A stretch of DNA of 64,000 nt from Domibacillus enclensis (GCF_900156125.1 NZ_FTLX01000002.1:372001-436000), one strand, 5' to 3'. Positions 15,784-24,503 are shown, counted from the first letter of the stretch. The notes: generated by a model not told the origin, from the sequence alone. A program made the numbers and translations.

Positions 15784-17946
15784 ATGAAGATTCAGTCACA
15801 AGCGCCCGCATCGCTGCTCCAGCCAGCCGCCATGCCGGCTCAAGCGGAGAGTGTTGAGGCGGAGTCCGCCCAGCCAGCCGCTCCCAAAGCAGAAAAACAG
15901 CCGCAGGAGATTGCTGTGTTCACTGCCAAAGGAATGACGCTTACAAAAGAAGCGAAGCAAGCGGTTCAAACCTTTATGGAAACGGCGCCAGGAACAGAAG
16001 CCGAAAAGCTGGCCACAGTGAAGGCGATGGCAGACAAGGGGATTGTTCCGTCCGAATCGTCTTTAAAAGCAGTCCATGCCGCCCTGACCGTCACTCCTTT
16101 CGGCAAGCAGGCAGCCGAGTGGCTGAATCAGTCGGGCATTGACTTTCCGGAAAACACAAGAGCCGCAATTGAAAAAGCGCTTCAGCTCGGTCGGACACAG
16201 GAAGCAGTGAAGGCGGTCCAATCGTCGCCGCTGCCTGATGAAGTCATGAAGCAAATAGAAGCCATTGTGAAGCAAGGCGGATCGCCCGAACAGCTTGCCC
16301 AGGCTTTAAAGGGACTGGCGCAGGAGCACAGCCTTCCCGTCGCCAAAGTCGTCGAACAAGCAGGAGCGCTGCAGGCCGACATGCTTCAGAACACGGCCAG
16401 ACAAAAGCTGGCCGAGGCGATTGGGCTCCTGTTAAAGCAGCAGCCAGATCATGCACTGCTGAATGATCTGGCCAGAAAGCTGGATCAAAACGGATCGCTC
16501 CAGGATATCGTCCAGGCACTTCGGACCCTTTTCAACGGAGACCGGACAGCTGTCATTAAGCCGATCGCAGAAGCGCTTCAGCTGGCGGATCTGGCTCAGA
16601 CAAGAATGACAAACGCTCTCCAGCCGTCTGGGATTGCCATTCCGGAAACGGATGAAACCGAACCGTCAACGCCGCAAAAAGCGGCAGTGATGATTCAAAA
16701 AGAGCCATCCTTCGACCGAATTACGTCTTTTATAAAAGAAGTGATGCCGGAGCTTGGCGCCACCGTTGACAGAGCAGAAGCGTTAGCGGCATCGGGCAAG
16801 GAGCTCGCGGCACGCGGGGAATTGATGAAAGCTATCGAGCCGCTGATCCCGCTACCCTCTGCAGAAAAATCGGTGACAATACCGGATGAATTATTTGCAC
16901 ACGTACCGCCTGCATCGAAAAACGTCATAATGACCACCATTACGGAAAAAATGTCCCAGTCAGCGATTGATTTCAAGCAATTTAAGCGAGACATTATGCG
17001 GAATCTGCAAACAGCGGAGCTTATGATCAAAACGCCCCAGCAGGCAAAGCCGGTCGTGGAAACAGCCATTAAAACACTGGATAACGCCATCCTAAAGGGC
17101 GACTTTATGCTGTACACCGATATGAAAACGGAAAAGCAGCTCATGCAGGCGTCCCAGCAATTAGCCGATGCCCGCAAGCTGCTGGCAAAAGGAGACACAC
17201 CTGCTGCCGCGCGAATCGTCGCAGACGTGAAAGCACTCATCGACCGGGTCACGTTTAAGCCTTCTGATTCCAAAGTGATGCACATGATCACGCGGGAGCT
17301 GACCGACACACCACAGCGGAATCTCGCTGGAGCGATGGCCGGACTTTACGACGCACCTGGAGCCCGAAACGCCTTTGAGCTCGTCCGCGCCGCCGGGTTA
17401 AACTACGAACACGAGCAAGCGGCCGCCATGCTGAAAGGAAAAGCAGAGGTACCGAACGCGGTGAAGCAAGCGCTTCTTGCCACAATGAACCAGCCGTCCG
17501 GCGAGCAGGCCGCCGCCACGTTAACCGGCCAGCAGCTCCTCAGCAAGCCGGAATCCGGTCTGCAGTCGATGATGATGTCACTGCCGTTTCTGCTTGGCGG
17601 ACAGGCCGACAGCGTGAATGTGTTTATCCGCTCGAAAAACGCCGGCCAGCAGGTGGACTGGGAAAACTGCTCGATCCATTTTTTATTTGAAACAAAAAAA
17701 CTTGGTCCCGTCGGCATGACCATTTCCGCCGCCGATCGGAACCTGTCCGTGAAAATCCAGAACGACCAGGAAGGCTTTGGACAAAAGATGGAGCCGCTCG
17801 CAGTTGTGTTGAAAAACCGGCTGTCCGATATCGGCTACCGGGTCGGCGCTGTCCAGTTCGGCACCTTTGCCAGACAGGATGAGCAAACCGCATCCAAAAC
17901 AGGAACAGCAGCTTCTCCTGCGAAAGGATTTGACTTTACCATATGA
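15784..17946 (+). CDS. FliK-like protein (hook-length-control domain at C-terminus)
   Basis: A 720-residue, Ala/Gln/Lys-rich helical protein. The last 120 residues (about 600-700) have the alternating beta pattern of the FliK Flg_hook domain: a hydrophobic run (LPFLLGG), SVNVFIRSK, then FETKKLGPVGMTISAADRNLSVKI and LSDIGYRVGAVQF. Long internal helical repeats (EALQL, KALQLG, AEALQLADL types) would suit a molecular ruler. The frame opens at 15754, but AAAGGAG supports the ATG at 15784. It overlaps by ATGA a gene for an FlhB C-terminus-like protein, the normal partner of FliK. The main fliK is expected elsewhere, in the fla/che operon. Confidence 0.72.
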   Translation: MKIQSQAPASLLQPAAMPAQAESVEAESAQPAAPKAEKQPQEIAVFTAKGMTLTKEAKQAVQTFMETAPGTEAEKLATVKAMADKGIVPSESSLKAVHAALTVTPFGKQAAEWLNQSGIDFPENTRAAIEKALQLGRTQEAVKAVQSSPLPDEVMKQIEAIVKQGGSPEQLAQALKGLAQEHSLPVAKVVEQAGALQADMLQNTARQKLAEAIGLLLKQQPDHALLNDLARKLDQNGSLQDIVQALRTLFNGDRTAVIKPIAEALQLADLAQTRMTNALQPSGIAIPETDETEPSTPQKAAVMIQKEPSFDRITSFIKEVMPELGATVDRAEALAASGKELAARGELMKAIEPLIPLPSAEKSVTIPDELFAHVPPASKNVIMTTITEKMSQSAIDFKQFKRDIMRNLQTAELMIKTPQQAKPVVETAIKTLDNAILKGDFMLYTDMKTEKQLMQASQQLADARKLLAKGDTPAAARIVADVKALIDRVTFKPSDSKVMHMITRELTDTPQRNLAGAMAGLYDAPGARNAFELVRAAGLNYEHEQAAAMLKGKAEVPNAVKQALLATMNQPSGEQAAATLTGQQLLSKPESGLQSMMMSLPFLLGGQADSVNVFIRSKNAGQQVDWENCSIHFLFETKKLGPVGMTISAADRNLSVKIQNDQEGFGQKMEPLAVVLKNRLSDIGYRVGAVQFGTFARQDEQTASKTGTAASPAKGFDFTI

Positions 17947-18227
17947 GCTATTACAACCAGATCAACCGGCGAAAGGTCAACGGACCGTCCGCCGCTGTCA
18001 TCCGCTACGAGGAAGGGAGCGCGCCGACCGTTGTTGCCCAAGGGAAAGGCGCGCTCGCGGCAAAGATTTTAGAGCTTGCCGGCCAGCACGGCATTCCGAT
18101 GGAGCAGGACTCGTCGCTTTTGTCAGAGCTGATCGACATTGACCTTGGCGATTCCATTCCGCCGCAGCTGTATTCTGTCATCGCCGAAATGCTCATTTTA
18201 ATCGAAGAAATGGAATCCACGTATTAA
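17943..18227 (+). CDS. FlhB C-terminal-domain-like protein (YlqH type)
   Basis: Stand-alone homologue (94 residues) of the cytoplasmic C-terminal domain of FlhB/EscU export-switch proteins, lacking the membrane part. Family signatures are AAVIRYEEGSAPTVVAQGKG, ILELAGQHGIP and SIPPQLYSVIAEML. The autocleavage motif NPTH of FlhB is replaced by NGPS, so self-cleavage is not expected. In FlhB this domain binds FliK to switch export specificity; coupling to the FliK-like gene by ATGA suggests the two proteins interact. The partnership is inferred. Confidence 0.85.
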   Translation: MSYYNQINRRKVNGPSAAVIRYEEGSAPTVVAQGKGALAAKILELAGQHGIPMEQDSSLLSELIDIDLGDSIPPQLYSVIAEMLILIEEMESTY

Positions 18228-18270
18228 AATCCGGCAAATTTTGCCGATACATATCATTGAGGTGACAAAC

Positions 18271-18708
18271 GTGATCACAAAAGAAATGATTTATCAAAAA
18301 ACGCCGCAGCAGCTAACGGCTCTTCTATATGAAGCGGGACTTGCCCAATTTGAAAAAGCGGACCAGTTTTTAAAAAAAGGCAGCTTTTCAGAGGCAAACG
18401 ATGCGATGCAAAAAATTAACGACATTACCGAGCGTCTCGGTGCAGGTCTTAACTACGAAGCCGGCATTATTGCCGATCAGCTCGACCATGTGTACAACTT
18501 TATCGCTGATACGGTCATTCAAGCGAATCTTCAGAAAGACGCTGAAAAACTTGCGCAGGCGCAAAAGCTGTTTCAATCAATCGCCGATGCATGGAATGAA
18601 GCGATGAAAACAGCACCGTCCAAACCAGTGGCACGAAAGAAAAATGCCTATGAGCAAAACGTCTTTGTCGAAGGCCAGCCGGAAAATACGATTGAAACGG
18701 GGAACTAA
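18271..18708 (+). CDS. FliS-like flagellin export chaperone
   Basis: Helical 145-residue protein of the FliS family, which holds the C-terminus of flagellin before export. It shows the FliS pattern MIYQKTPQQLTALLYEAGLAQFEKA and a second helix pair with KINDITERLGAGLNYEAG. The frame opens earlier, but TGAGGTGA at 18258-18265 selects the GTG at 18271. It lies 3 bases before a flagellin gene, its natural client. The C-terminal tail (about 120-145) is longer than in typical FliS. The canonical fliS downstream of hag is not in this window. Confidence 0.85.
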   Translation: MITKEMIYQKTPQQLTALLYEAGLAQFEKADQFLKKGSFSEANDAMQKINDITERLGAGLNYEAGIIADQLDHVYNFIADTVIQANLQKDAEKLAQAQKLFQSIADAWNEAMKTAPSKPVARKKNAYEQNVFVEGQPENTIETGN

Positions 18709-18711
18709 TCG

Positions 18712-19524
18712 ATGAGAATCAACCATAATATTCAAGCGTTAAACGCATATCGCAACTTAAGCACAACGAATAATCAAACATCTAAAAGCCTGGAAAAATT
18801 GTCATCAGGTCTTCGAATCAACCGTGCGGCGGATGACGCGGCCGGTTTGGCAATTTCAGAAAAAATGCGCTCACAGGTACGCGGTCTTGATATGGCTGAA
18901 CGGAATTCACTTGACGCCATCTCCTTGATTCAAACCGCTGAAGGCGCCCTTGCATCCACACACGACATTTTACAGCGGATGCGTGAGCTGTCTGTGCAGG
19001 CTTCGAATGGTACACTTGAGTCGGAAGACCAGCAGGCAATTCAGGATGAAATCGATGCTCTTGTTGAAGAAATCGACCGCATCGCCAATGAAACAGAATT
19101 TAATGAGAAAAAACTGCTGGATGGCAGCCTGCCTGCCGGGGGTATGGCCTTCCAAATTGGCGCTAATGCGAATCAAATGCTCAACCTAGAAATCAATGGA
19201 ATGACCGCGAATGACCTTGGCGTGGACAGCCTGGATATGCTGACAGGTGCATCGACGGCTATTTCCACCATCGATGCCGCAATTTCAAAGGTATCTGAAC
19301 AGCGCAGCAAGCTCGGGGCCGTTCAAAACCGGTTAGAGCATACGATTACAAACCTGCAGACAGCGAATGAAAACTTAACAGCGGCAGAGTCGCGCGTACG
19401 TGACCTCGACATGGCAGAGGAAATGACACAGTTTACACGAAACAACATTTTAAACCAGGCGGGGCAGGCGATGCTCGCGCAGGCGAATCAGCTTCCGCAG
19501 GGCGTCCTGCAGCTGCTGCAATAA
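18712..19524 (+). CDS. Short flagellin (270 residues)
   Basis: Flagellin with intact terminal D0/D1 segments: N-terminus RINHNIQALNAYRNLS, SLEKLSSGLRINRAADDAAG, and C-terminus ESRVRDLDMAEEMTQFTR...NQLPQGVLQLLQ. The centre (about 140-180) is very short and not Ser/Thr-rich, unlike the main flagellin at 25570. It is placed just behind the FliS-like gene and far from hag. It could be a minor or specialised filament subunit. The ATG follows GGGGAAC, a moderate ribosome binding site, suggesting lower expression. Confidence 0.94.
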   Translation: MRINHNIQALNAYRNLSTTNNQTSKSLEKLSSGLRINRAADDAAGLAISEKMRSQVRGLDMAERNSLDAISLIQTAEGALASTHDILQRMRELSVQASNGTLESEDQQAIQDEIDALVEEIDRIANETEFNEKKLLDGSLPAGGMAFQIGANANQMLNLEINGMTANDLGVDSLDMLTGASTAISTIDAAISKVSEQRSKLGAVQNRLEHTITNLQTANENLTAAESRVRDLDMAEEMTQFTRNNILNQAGQAMLAQANQLPQGVLQLLQ

Positions 19525-19543
19525 TCAAACGGGGTGAAGCAGC

Positions 19544-19981
19544 ATGGAAATACAGCGCGTAAATAAAGTATCCACCTCCCGGGCCGAACGGAAAGAAGAA
19601 ACAGCGAAAGCATCCGTGGCCTTCACGGATGTGATCGCCTCCAAGCGTCAAAATGCCGCACTTGATAAAATGAACGGCATGATGAAGGACATCGAAACGC
19701 AGGGCGAAAAGCTGGCTGAGCACCGGACGATTGACGATCTTCGTAAATACAAGAAGATGGTCAAGGAGTTTATGGAAGAAGCAGTGAACAGCGGTCTTCA
19801 ATTAGAAGAACAGCGCGGCTTCAACCGGCGCGGACGGACGAAGGTGTATAAAATCGTCAAGGAAGTCGACAGCCGGTTAACGCAGCTGGCCAACGATGTC
19901 ATTAATAAAGAAAAATCACAGCTTGATATTTTGGGCAAGGTCGGCGAAATCCAAGGCTTGCTTATTAACATTTACACGTAA
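19544..19981 (+). CDS. YaaR family (DUF327) protein
   Basis: A 145-residue soluble helical protein of the YaaR/DUF327 family. Characteristic segments are TIDDLRKYKKMVKEFMEEAVNSG, then NRRGRTKVYKIVKEVDSRL, and a C-terminal LDILGKVGEIQGLLINIY. In B. subtilis yaaR lies far from flagellar genes and its role is not established. Here it lies between a flagellin and flgN, which suggests a flagellar or surface-linked job. The ATG follows GGGGTGAAGC. Confidence 0.85.
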   Translation: MEIQRVNKVSTSRAERKEETAKASVAFTDVIASKRQNAALDKMNGMMKDIETQGEKLAEHRTIDDLRKYKKMVKEFMEEAVNSGLQLEEQRGFNRRGRTKVYKIVKEVDSRLTQLANDVINKEKSQLDILGKVGEIQGLLINIYT

Positions 19982-19994
19982 AAGGGGGAGCGTC

Positions 19995-20432
19995 ATGTTG
20001 ATCGAAACGCTCGAAAAACAGCTGGCGCTTCATAAAAGCCTGCTTGGGCTGTCATATGCAAAAAAAAGCGCCATTAAAGAAAACAAAATGGACGAATTGA
20101 ACCGGATTGTCCGCGACGAGCAAAAGCATGTCAGTGCGGTGTCGATTTTAGAAAAGCAGCGGACAGCTTCAACAGCCGCATCCGTCAGCGATCAGCTCGC
20201 TTCTCTTTCGGAAGAGGACCAGGCACAGGCAGCGCAGCTTCGTGATGAGCTCGTGCAGGTGATGCAGGAGCTGAAGGAAGCCAATGATTTAAATGCGGAG
20301 CTGCTGGACCAGTCGCTTCAATTCGTTCATTTGCAGCTGGATTTACTCGCCCCGCCGGATTCCGGCAACTACGCGCCAGAGGGCGATCAGGAGGGGCCGT
20401 CTTCCGGGCCGGTATTTGATTCCAAAGCATAG
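19995..20432 (+). CDS. flgN: FlgN, FlgK/FlgL export chaperone
   Basis: Helical chaperone (145 residues) for the hook-associated proteins FlgK and FlgL, encoded directly behind it. It matches the FlgN (YvyG) pattern: LIETLEKQLALHKSLLGLSYAKKSAIKENKMDEL near the start and the helical LNAELLDQSLQFVHLQLDLL near the end. The start is the ATG at 19995 behind AAAGGGGGAG; the frame opens earlier but without a site. Order flgM...flgN-flgK-flgL is as in B. subtilis except for the five-gene insertion. Confidence 0.9.
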   Translation: MLIETLEKQLALHKSLLGLSYAKKSAIKENKMDELNRIVRDEQKHVSAVSILEKQRTASTAASVSDQLASLSEEDQAQAAQLRDELVQVMQELKEANDLNAELLDQSLQFVHLQLDLLAPPDSGNYAPEGDQEGPSSGPVFDSKA

Positions 20433-20449
20433 GAATAGGAGAGACAAAC

Positions 20450-22129
20450 ATGAGATCAACGTTTATGGGACTTGAAACCGCCAAGCGCGGCATGTTCACA
20501 CAGCAGGGGGCGCTTTACACAACAGGCCACAATATTTCCAATGCCAACACGCCCGGCTATTCGCGCCAGCGGATTAATTTTGAAACGACGACTCCGTATC
20601 CGGCTGTTGGCTTAAACCGCCCGAACATTCCCGGCCAGATGGGGACAGGGGTGGAAGCAGGCTCCGTTCAGCGGATTCGGGACAGCTTTTTAGATGTGCA
20701 GTACCGCAATGAAAACACGAAGCTTGGCTACTGGAGTGCCCGTGCCGATGCGTTCGCAAAAGTAGAGGACATCGTCAATGAGCCAACAACAGAAGGACTT
20801 GCGGCGACCATGACCGAGCTGTGGAAATCGTTCCAGGATTTAGCCGGTGCGTCTGAGAACGAAGGCGCGCGCGGTGTGGTGCTTGAACGTCTTCAAGCTG
20901 CCGCAGATACGTTTAACTACATGTCCGATTCACTTCAAGCGGTGAAAAAAGACTTCGGCAACCAGGCCGGCATAACCGTTAATTCCGCCAATTCCGTTAT
21001 TGAGAAGCTGTTTGCGGTCAATAGACAGATCAGCGAAGTGGAGCCGAACGGCTACTTGCCGAATGATTTGTACGACGAACGTGACCGCTTGATCGATGAA
21101 TTGTCGCAATACGTCAGTGTGTCGGTTGATGCTGATCCAAGCGGCGGAAACGCCCTGCCAATTGCGGAAGGCGTCTACAATGTCAGCATCCTAAATGCAG
21201 ACGGTACAAAAACACCGTTGCTCACGAAAGATGAGTATTCATTGTTAAGCTTTAGCTCCGCTTCTGTTGACGTGACTGTGCCCGCCGGAAGCAACCGGGT
21301 CGACAGCCTTTTCTTAATCCAGCATGACAGATCCAATACACAAACCGGCACGGGACCGGAAATTCCGTTCGCAGATGCAAATGGCACACCGGTGTTTCCG
21401 AACGGAGAAATTAAAGGCCTGATCGAAACATACGGCTACAAAGGCATGAAGGATACAGACGGCGATGGAGTAAAGGAAGAAGCAACAGCCGGCGTGTACC
21501 AAAACATGATCGATGAGCTTGATAAATTCGCCTACACCTTTAAAACACTCGTAAACGATATTCATAAGCTTGGCTTTGATGCAGAAGGAAACGCGGGTCT
21601 GGATGTGTTTCAAACAGACGCTCCTGCAGCCGGTCAGCCGGTGTACACAGGTGCCGCCAGTTCCCTTGGGCTTACAGGCATCACGACAAAGCAGATCGCC
21701 GCTTCTGCTGTACCGCCGGAAAACGGCGCGGTGAATATCGGGGACGGCAACAATGCCCAGAACCTGTCTAACATTAGCGCCATGCTTTTGACGCCGGGGA
21801 ACACGGTGGATTTGTTAGGAACAGATGATACGTATACCGTTCCAGCGGACTTGCCGATTAAAACCGGCTCCTTGAATTCTTTTTATGAAGGTGTCATTGG
21901 CCGTCTTGGAGTGGATTCCCAGCAGGCGTCCCGGATGGAGGGCAATGTCGATGTGCTGCGCGCCTCCGTGATCACCAACCGTGAATCCGTTTCATCCGTG
22001 TCACTTGATGAGGAAATGACGAATTTAATTAAATACCAGCACGCGTACAACGGAGCGGCCCGCATGATCACAATTGTCGATGAAATGCTGGATAAAATCA
22101 TTAACGGTATGGGTGTCGCCGGCCGTTAA
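20450..22129 (+). CDS. flgK: Flagellar hook-associated protein 1 FlgK
   Basis: HAP1, the first junction protein between hook and filament (559 residues). The N-terminal rod/hook signature (FMGLETAKRGMF, HNISNANTPGYSRQRI) and the C-terminal signature (SVSLDEEMTNLIKYQHAYNGAARMITIVDEML) are complete. The middle carries the variable outer domain, including an Asp-rich patch (DTDGDGVKEE near 345). The ATG follows AGGAGAGACAAAC. The length matches Bacillaceae FlgK plus a modest insertion. Confidence 0.96.
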   Translation: MRSTFMGLETAKRGMFTQQGALYTTGHNISNANTPGYSRQRINFETTTPYPAVGLNRPNIPGQMGTGVEAGSVQRIRDSFLDVQYRNENTKLGYWSARADAFAKVEDIVNEPTTEGLAATMTELWKSFQDLAGASENEGARGVVLERLQAAADTFNYMSDSLQAVKKDFGNQAGITVNSANSVIEKLFAVNRQISEVEPNGYLPNDLYDERDRLIDELSQYVSVSVDADPSGGNALPIAEGVYNVSILNADGTKTPLLTKDEYSLLSFSSASVDVTVPAGSNRVDSLFLIQHDRSNTQTGTGPEIPFADANGTPVFPNGEIKGLIETYGYKGMKDTDGDGVKEEATAGVYQNMIDELDKFAYTFKTLVNDIHKLGFDAEGNAGLDVFQTDAPAAGQPVYTGAASSLGLTGITTKQIAASAVPPENGAVNIGDGNNAQNLSNISAMLLTPGNTVDLLGTDDTYTVPADLPIKTGSLNSFYEGVIGRLGVDSQQASRMEGNVDVLRASVITNRESVSSVSLDEEMTNLIKYQHAYNGAARMITIVDEMLDKIINGMGVAGR

Positions 22130-22144
22130 TAAGGAGTGAAAAGA

Positions 22145-23029
22145 ATGCGTATTACGCAATCAATGCTGTCTTCGAATATGATGAAAAATTTAACCGCAAG
22201 CATGTCGCGGCTCGATACGCTGAATACACAGGTCGCCACGCAAAAGAAAATCACGAAGCCGTCCGACGATCCTGTTGTCGCGATGAAGGGCATCGTTTAC
22301 CGCCGCAGTCTGGAAGAAGTCGAGCAGTTTCAGCGCAACTTCAGCGAAGCGTACAACTGGGTGGAAAACACCGATTCCGCGCTGGATAAAGCAAAGCTTG
22401 CCATGGACCGGATTCGGGAGCTCGTCGTCCAAACGTCGAATGACACGTATGACGCCGAGCAGCGCGAAGCAACAAAAGCCGAAATCGTTCAGCTGAAGGA
22501 GCACCTGGTGGAAATCGCCAACACAAAATTTGGTGAGAAATATTTGTTTAATGGAACAGCGACAACAACCAAGCCGGTCGAAGCAACGGCAACGGGCGCC
22601 ACTGTCTCAGCCAATGCAGGCAAAATGGAGCTGGAGCTGTCAAAGGGTGTTCACATTCAAGTGAACATCTCCGCGTCGGAAGCATTCCCGGAGGCGATGT
22701 TTGCTGATGTGCAAAAGATTATCGACACGTTAGAGTACGATACAACAACCGGTTCTGACTTGAGCGGCTTGCTTGAAGACCTCGATGTGCACATGGCGGA
22801 TAATTCAACGGCCCGTGCCAAAATCGGTGCGCGCTTTAACCGGATTGAATTAATGGAAGCCCGTGCCGCCGAGCAAAAGGTCGTCGCGTCCCGTATTTTA
22901 TCGGAAAACGAAGACGTGGACTTTGAACAGGTAGTCACGGACTTAACCGTACAGGAAACCGTTCATAAAGCCGCGCTGTCCGTCGGCTCCCGTATTATCC
23001 AGCCTTCTTTAATGGATTATCTTCGTTAA
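22145..23029 (+). CDS. flgL: Flagellar hook-associated protein 3 FlgL
   Basis: HAP3, the second hook-filament junction protein (294 residues). It shows the flagellin-like N-terminus RITQSMLSSNMMKNL and KKITKPSDDPVVAMKG, and the C-terminal NEDVDFEQVVTDLTVQETVHKAALSVG segment. The frame can start at GTG 22136, but AAGGAG at 22131-22136 favours the ATG at 22145. It lies 15 bases behind flgK. Confidence 0.95.
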   Translation: MRITQSMLSSNMMKNLTASMSRLDTLNTQVATQKKITKPSDDPVVAMKGIVYRRSLEEVEQFQRNFSEAYNWVENTDSALDKAKLAMDRIRELVVQTSNDTYDAEQREATKAEIVQLKEHLVEIANTKFGEKYLFNGTATTTKPVEATATGATVSANAGKMELELSKGVHIQVNISASEAFPEAMFADVQKIIDTLEYDTTTGSDLSGLLEDLDVHMADNSTARAKIGARFNRIELMEARAAEQKVVASRILSENEDVDFEQVVTDLTVQETVHKAALSVGSRIIQPSLMDYLR

Positions 23030-23044
23030 CAGGAGGGATGACCG

Positions 23045-23605
23045 GTGAATATCACAACCGTTCACATTAACACATCGCCGGCGAAGCTTGGCATTTCGTC
23101 TTCTCCGGGCCGCCTGTCCATCGAGCAGCCACAGGCCTCTGTTGACTTAAAGCAGCCAAAAGCAGACATGCGCATTCAAACGACGCCTGGTCGTTTGTCG
23201 ATCGATCAGCGCCAGGCGTGGGATGATATGGACCGGAAGCACATCTTCACCCGCATTCGGGACGCCGCCGCAAACGGACGCCAAAAAGCGCTCGAAGGCA
23301 CCGGCCGCCGGGCAATGGAAGGACGAGAGCTTGCCGATATTCATAAAGGCGGCAACGCAATCGTGATGCAGGCCGCACGCCGGGCGGACCGCTCACACGA
23401 AATCGGCATCGCCTACATTCCATCGTACGGCAGCGTGAAAATCAACTACCAGCCTGGTGACGTTCAAATTGATGCACAGGCCCGCCAGGTGGAAAACAAT
23501 ACACGGGCTAACAAACCCATCATCCGCTATCAGCCGGGCGACGTTCAATTCCGAATGAATCAGCACCCGTCGATCCAGTTTGAAGCGGTGAATAAAACAA
23601 TTTGA
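23045..23605 (+). CDS. yviE: YviE (DUF6470) family protein
   Basis: Conserved protein (186 residues) found between flgL and fliW in Bacillus. It contains two similar short repeats near the start (INTSPAKLGISSSPGRLSIEQPQA and IQTTPGRLSIDQRQAW) and two near the end (INYQPGDVQIDAQ and IRYQPGDVQFRMNQ). A basic middle helix lies between. The role is unknown; position implies the flagellum. The GTG start follows AGGAGGGATGACC. Confidence 0.9.
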   Translation: MNITTVHINTSPAKLGISSSPGRLSIEQPQASVDLKQPKADMRIQTTPGRLSIDQRQAWDDMDRKHIFTRIRDAAANGRQKALEGTGRRAMEGRELADIHKGGNAIVMQAARRADRSHEIGIAYIPSYGSVKINYQPGDVQIDAQARQVENNTRANKPIIRYQPGDVQFRMNQHPSIQFEAVNKTI

Positions 23606-23616
23606 GGATGATCAAC

Positions 23617-24051
23617 GTGAAGATTCAAACGAAATACCACGGTGAAAAACAAATCGAACAAGAAGACATCCTGTCCTTCCCAGCCGGCATCCCCGGCTTT
23701 GAAAACGAAAAAAAATTCGTCCTGCTCGCGTTTCCGGATAACAGCGTGTTCTACGCCCTGCAATCCACCGAAACACCGCACGTCAGCTTTGTCGTGACCG
23801 ATCCGTTTTCGTTTTTCATCGACTACAACGTGAAAATCGACGACGCCACAATCGACGCACTCACCATCGAAACCGAGCAGGACGTCACCTTGCTGTCGAT
23901 CTTAACCGTACGTGAGCCATTTGAAGAAACAACGGCCAACCTGCAGGCTCCAATTGTTATTAACAAGCGGACCCACAGCGGACGCCAGCTCATCTTAACC
24001 GGCACTCCGTACGAAACACGCCACAGCTTGTTCCAGGCAAAGGAGGCGTAA
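23617..24051 (+). CDS. fliW: FliW, flagellin-binding antagonist of CsrA
   Basis: FliW binds either free flagellin or CsrA, freeing hag mRNA for translation when flagellin has been exported. Family motifs present are ILSFPAGIPGFENEKKFVLL, FVVTDPFSFFIDY and APIVINKRTHSGRQLIL. GAGG at 23604-23607 points to the GTG at 23617 (start MKIQTKYHG); the upstream TTG and ATG lack a spaced site. It overlaps the end of yviE's region closely and precedes csrA by 3 bases. Confidence 0.95.
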   Translation: MKIQTKYHGEKQIEQEDILSFPAGIPGFENEKKFVLLAFPDNSVFYALQSTETPHVSFVVTDPFSFFIDYNVKIDDATIDALTIETEQDVTLLSILTVREPFEETTANLQAPIVINKRTHSGRQLILTGTPYETRHSLFQAKEA

Positions 24052-24054
24052 CCG

Positions 24055-24282
24055 ATGCTCGTACTCACACGAAAGCCAGGCGAATCCGTCATGATCGGAG
24101 ACGACATCGAAATCGCCATCGTCTCTGTCTCCGGCGACCAGGTCAAAATCGGCATTAACGCACCAAAGCACATCGATATCCACCGGAAAGAAATCTACGT
24201 CCAGATCGGCAACGAAAACAAATCCGCTTCTGCCGGCGTTACGGACTTATCCGGCTTGCTCAAGCTCCCGCCAAGAAAGTAA
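24055..24282 (+). CDS. csrA: CsrA translational regulator
   Basis: RNA-binding homodimer (75 residues) that represses flagellin translation in Bacillus. It has the full CsrA core [20 protein letters not shown] and [19 protein letters not shown] (RNA-contact residues near positions 4 and 44). The C-terminal extension [15 protein letters not shown] matches the Bacillus CsrA region that FliW binds. A near-consensus target site lies in the hag leader 1.2 kb downstream. A strong terminator overlaps its stop codon. Confidence 0.96.
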   Translation: MLVLTRKPGESVMIGDDIEIAIVSVSGDQVKIGINAPKHIDIHRKEIYVQIGNENKSASAGVTDLSGLLKLPPRK

Positions 24283-24304
24283 TTGGCGTGGGGCTTTTTT
24301 TGTT
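24263..24304 (+). terminator. Terminator overlapping the csrA stop
   Basis: AGCTCCCGCCAA pairs with TTGGCGTGGGGCT (one bulge) around GAAAGTAA, which contains the stop codon. Eight T follow. It separates the flg operon from the flagellin genes. Confidence 0.88.
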
Positions 24305-24327
24305 TTCAGGGATCTGGCTGGCTGAAT

Positions 24328-24434
24328 GACCGGAAAAAGTCTAGTTTCGACCGGAATCTGCTATCGTATGACCGGAAAGCTTGGAATTCAGTCATCCAGT
24401 CACAGAATCCGACCAACCTGACAATAATTCGGTC
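24328..24434. repeat. Array of periodic GACCGGAA boxes with inverted end copy (array C)
   Basis: GACCGGAA boxes start at 24328, 24349 and 24370 (spacing 21 and 21). A degenerate TTCAGTC occurs at 24387-24393, GACCAAC at 24411, and an inverted TTCGGTC at 24428. It lies between the csrA terminator and the next flagellin promoter. The layout matches arrays A and B although the box sequence differs. Confidence 0.65.
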
Positions 24435-24445
24435 GTCAAAAGCCT

Positions 24446-24472
24446 GCAAATCCTCGCTTTCCCATCCGATAC
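24446..24472 (+). promoter_or_regulatory. Possible sigma-D promoter of the divergent flagellin
   Basis: GCAA (24446-24449) and TCCGATAC (24465-24472) are separated by 15 bases. The -10 core CCGATA fits sigma-D; the -35 is weak (two of four positions). Confidence 0.55.
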
Positions 24473-24503
24473 ATAACATAACCACAAAAAAGGAGCTGCT
24501 TTT

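Noticed and set aside
16695-17309. Long minus-strand ORF inside the FliK-like gene
   Set aside because: Ser/Ala-rich antisense shadow of a high-GC coding frame with no ribosome binding site.
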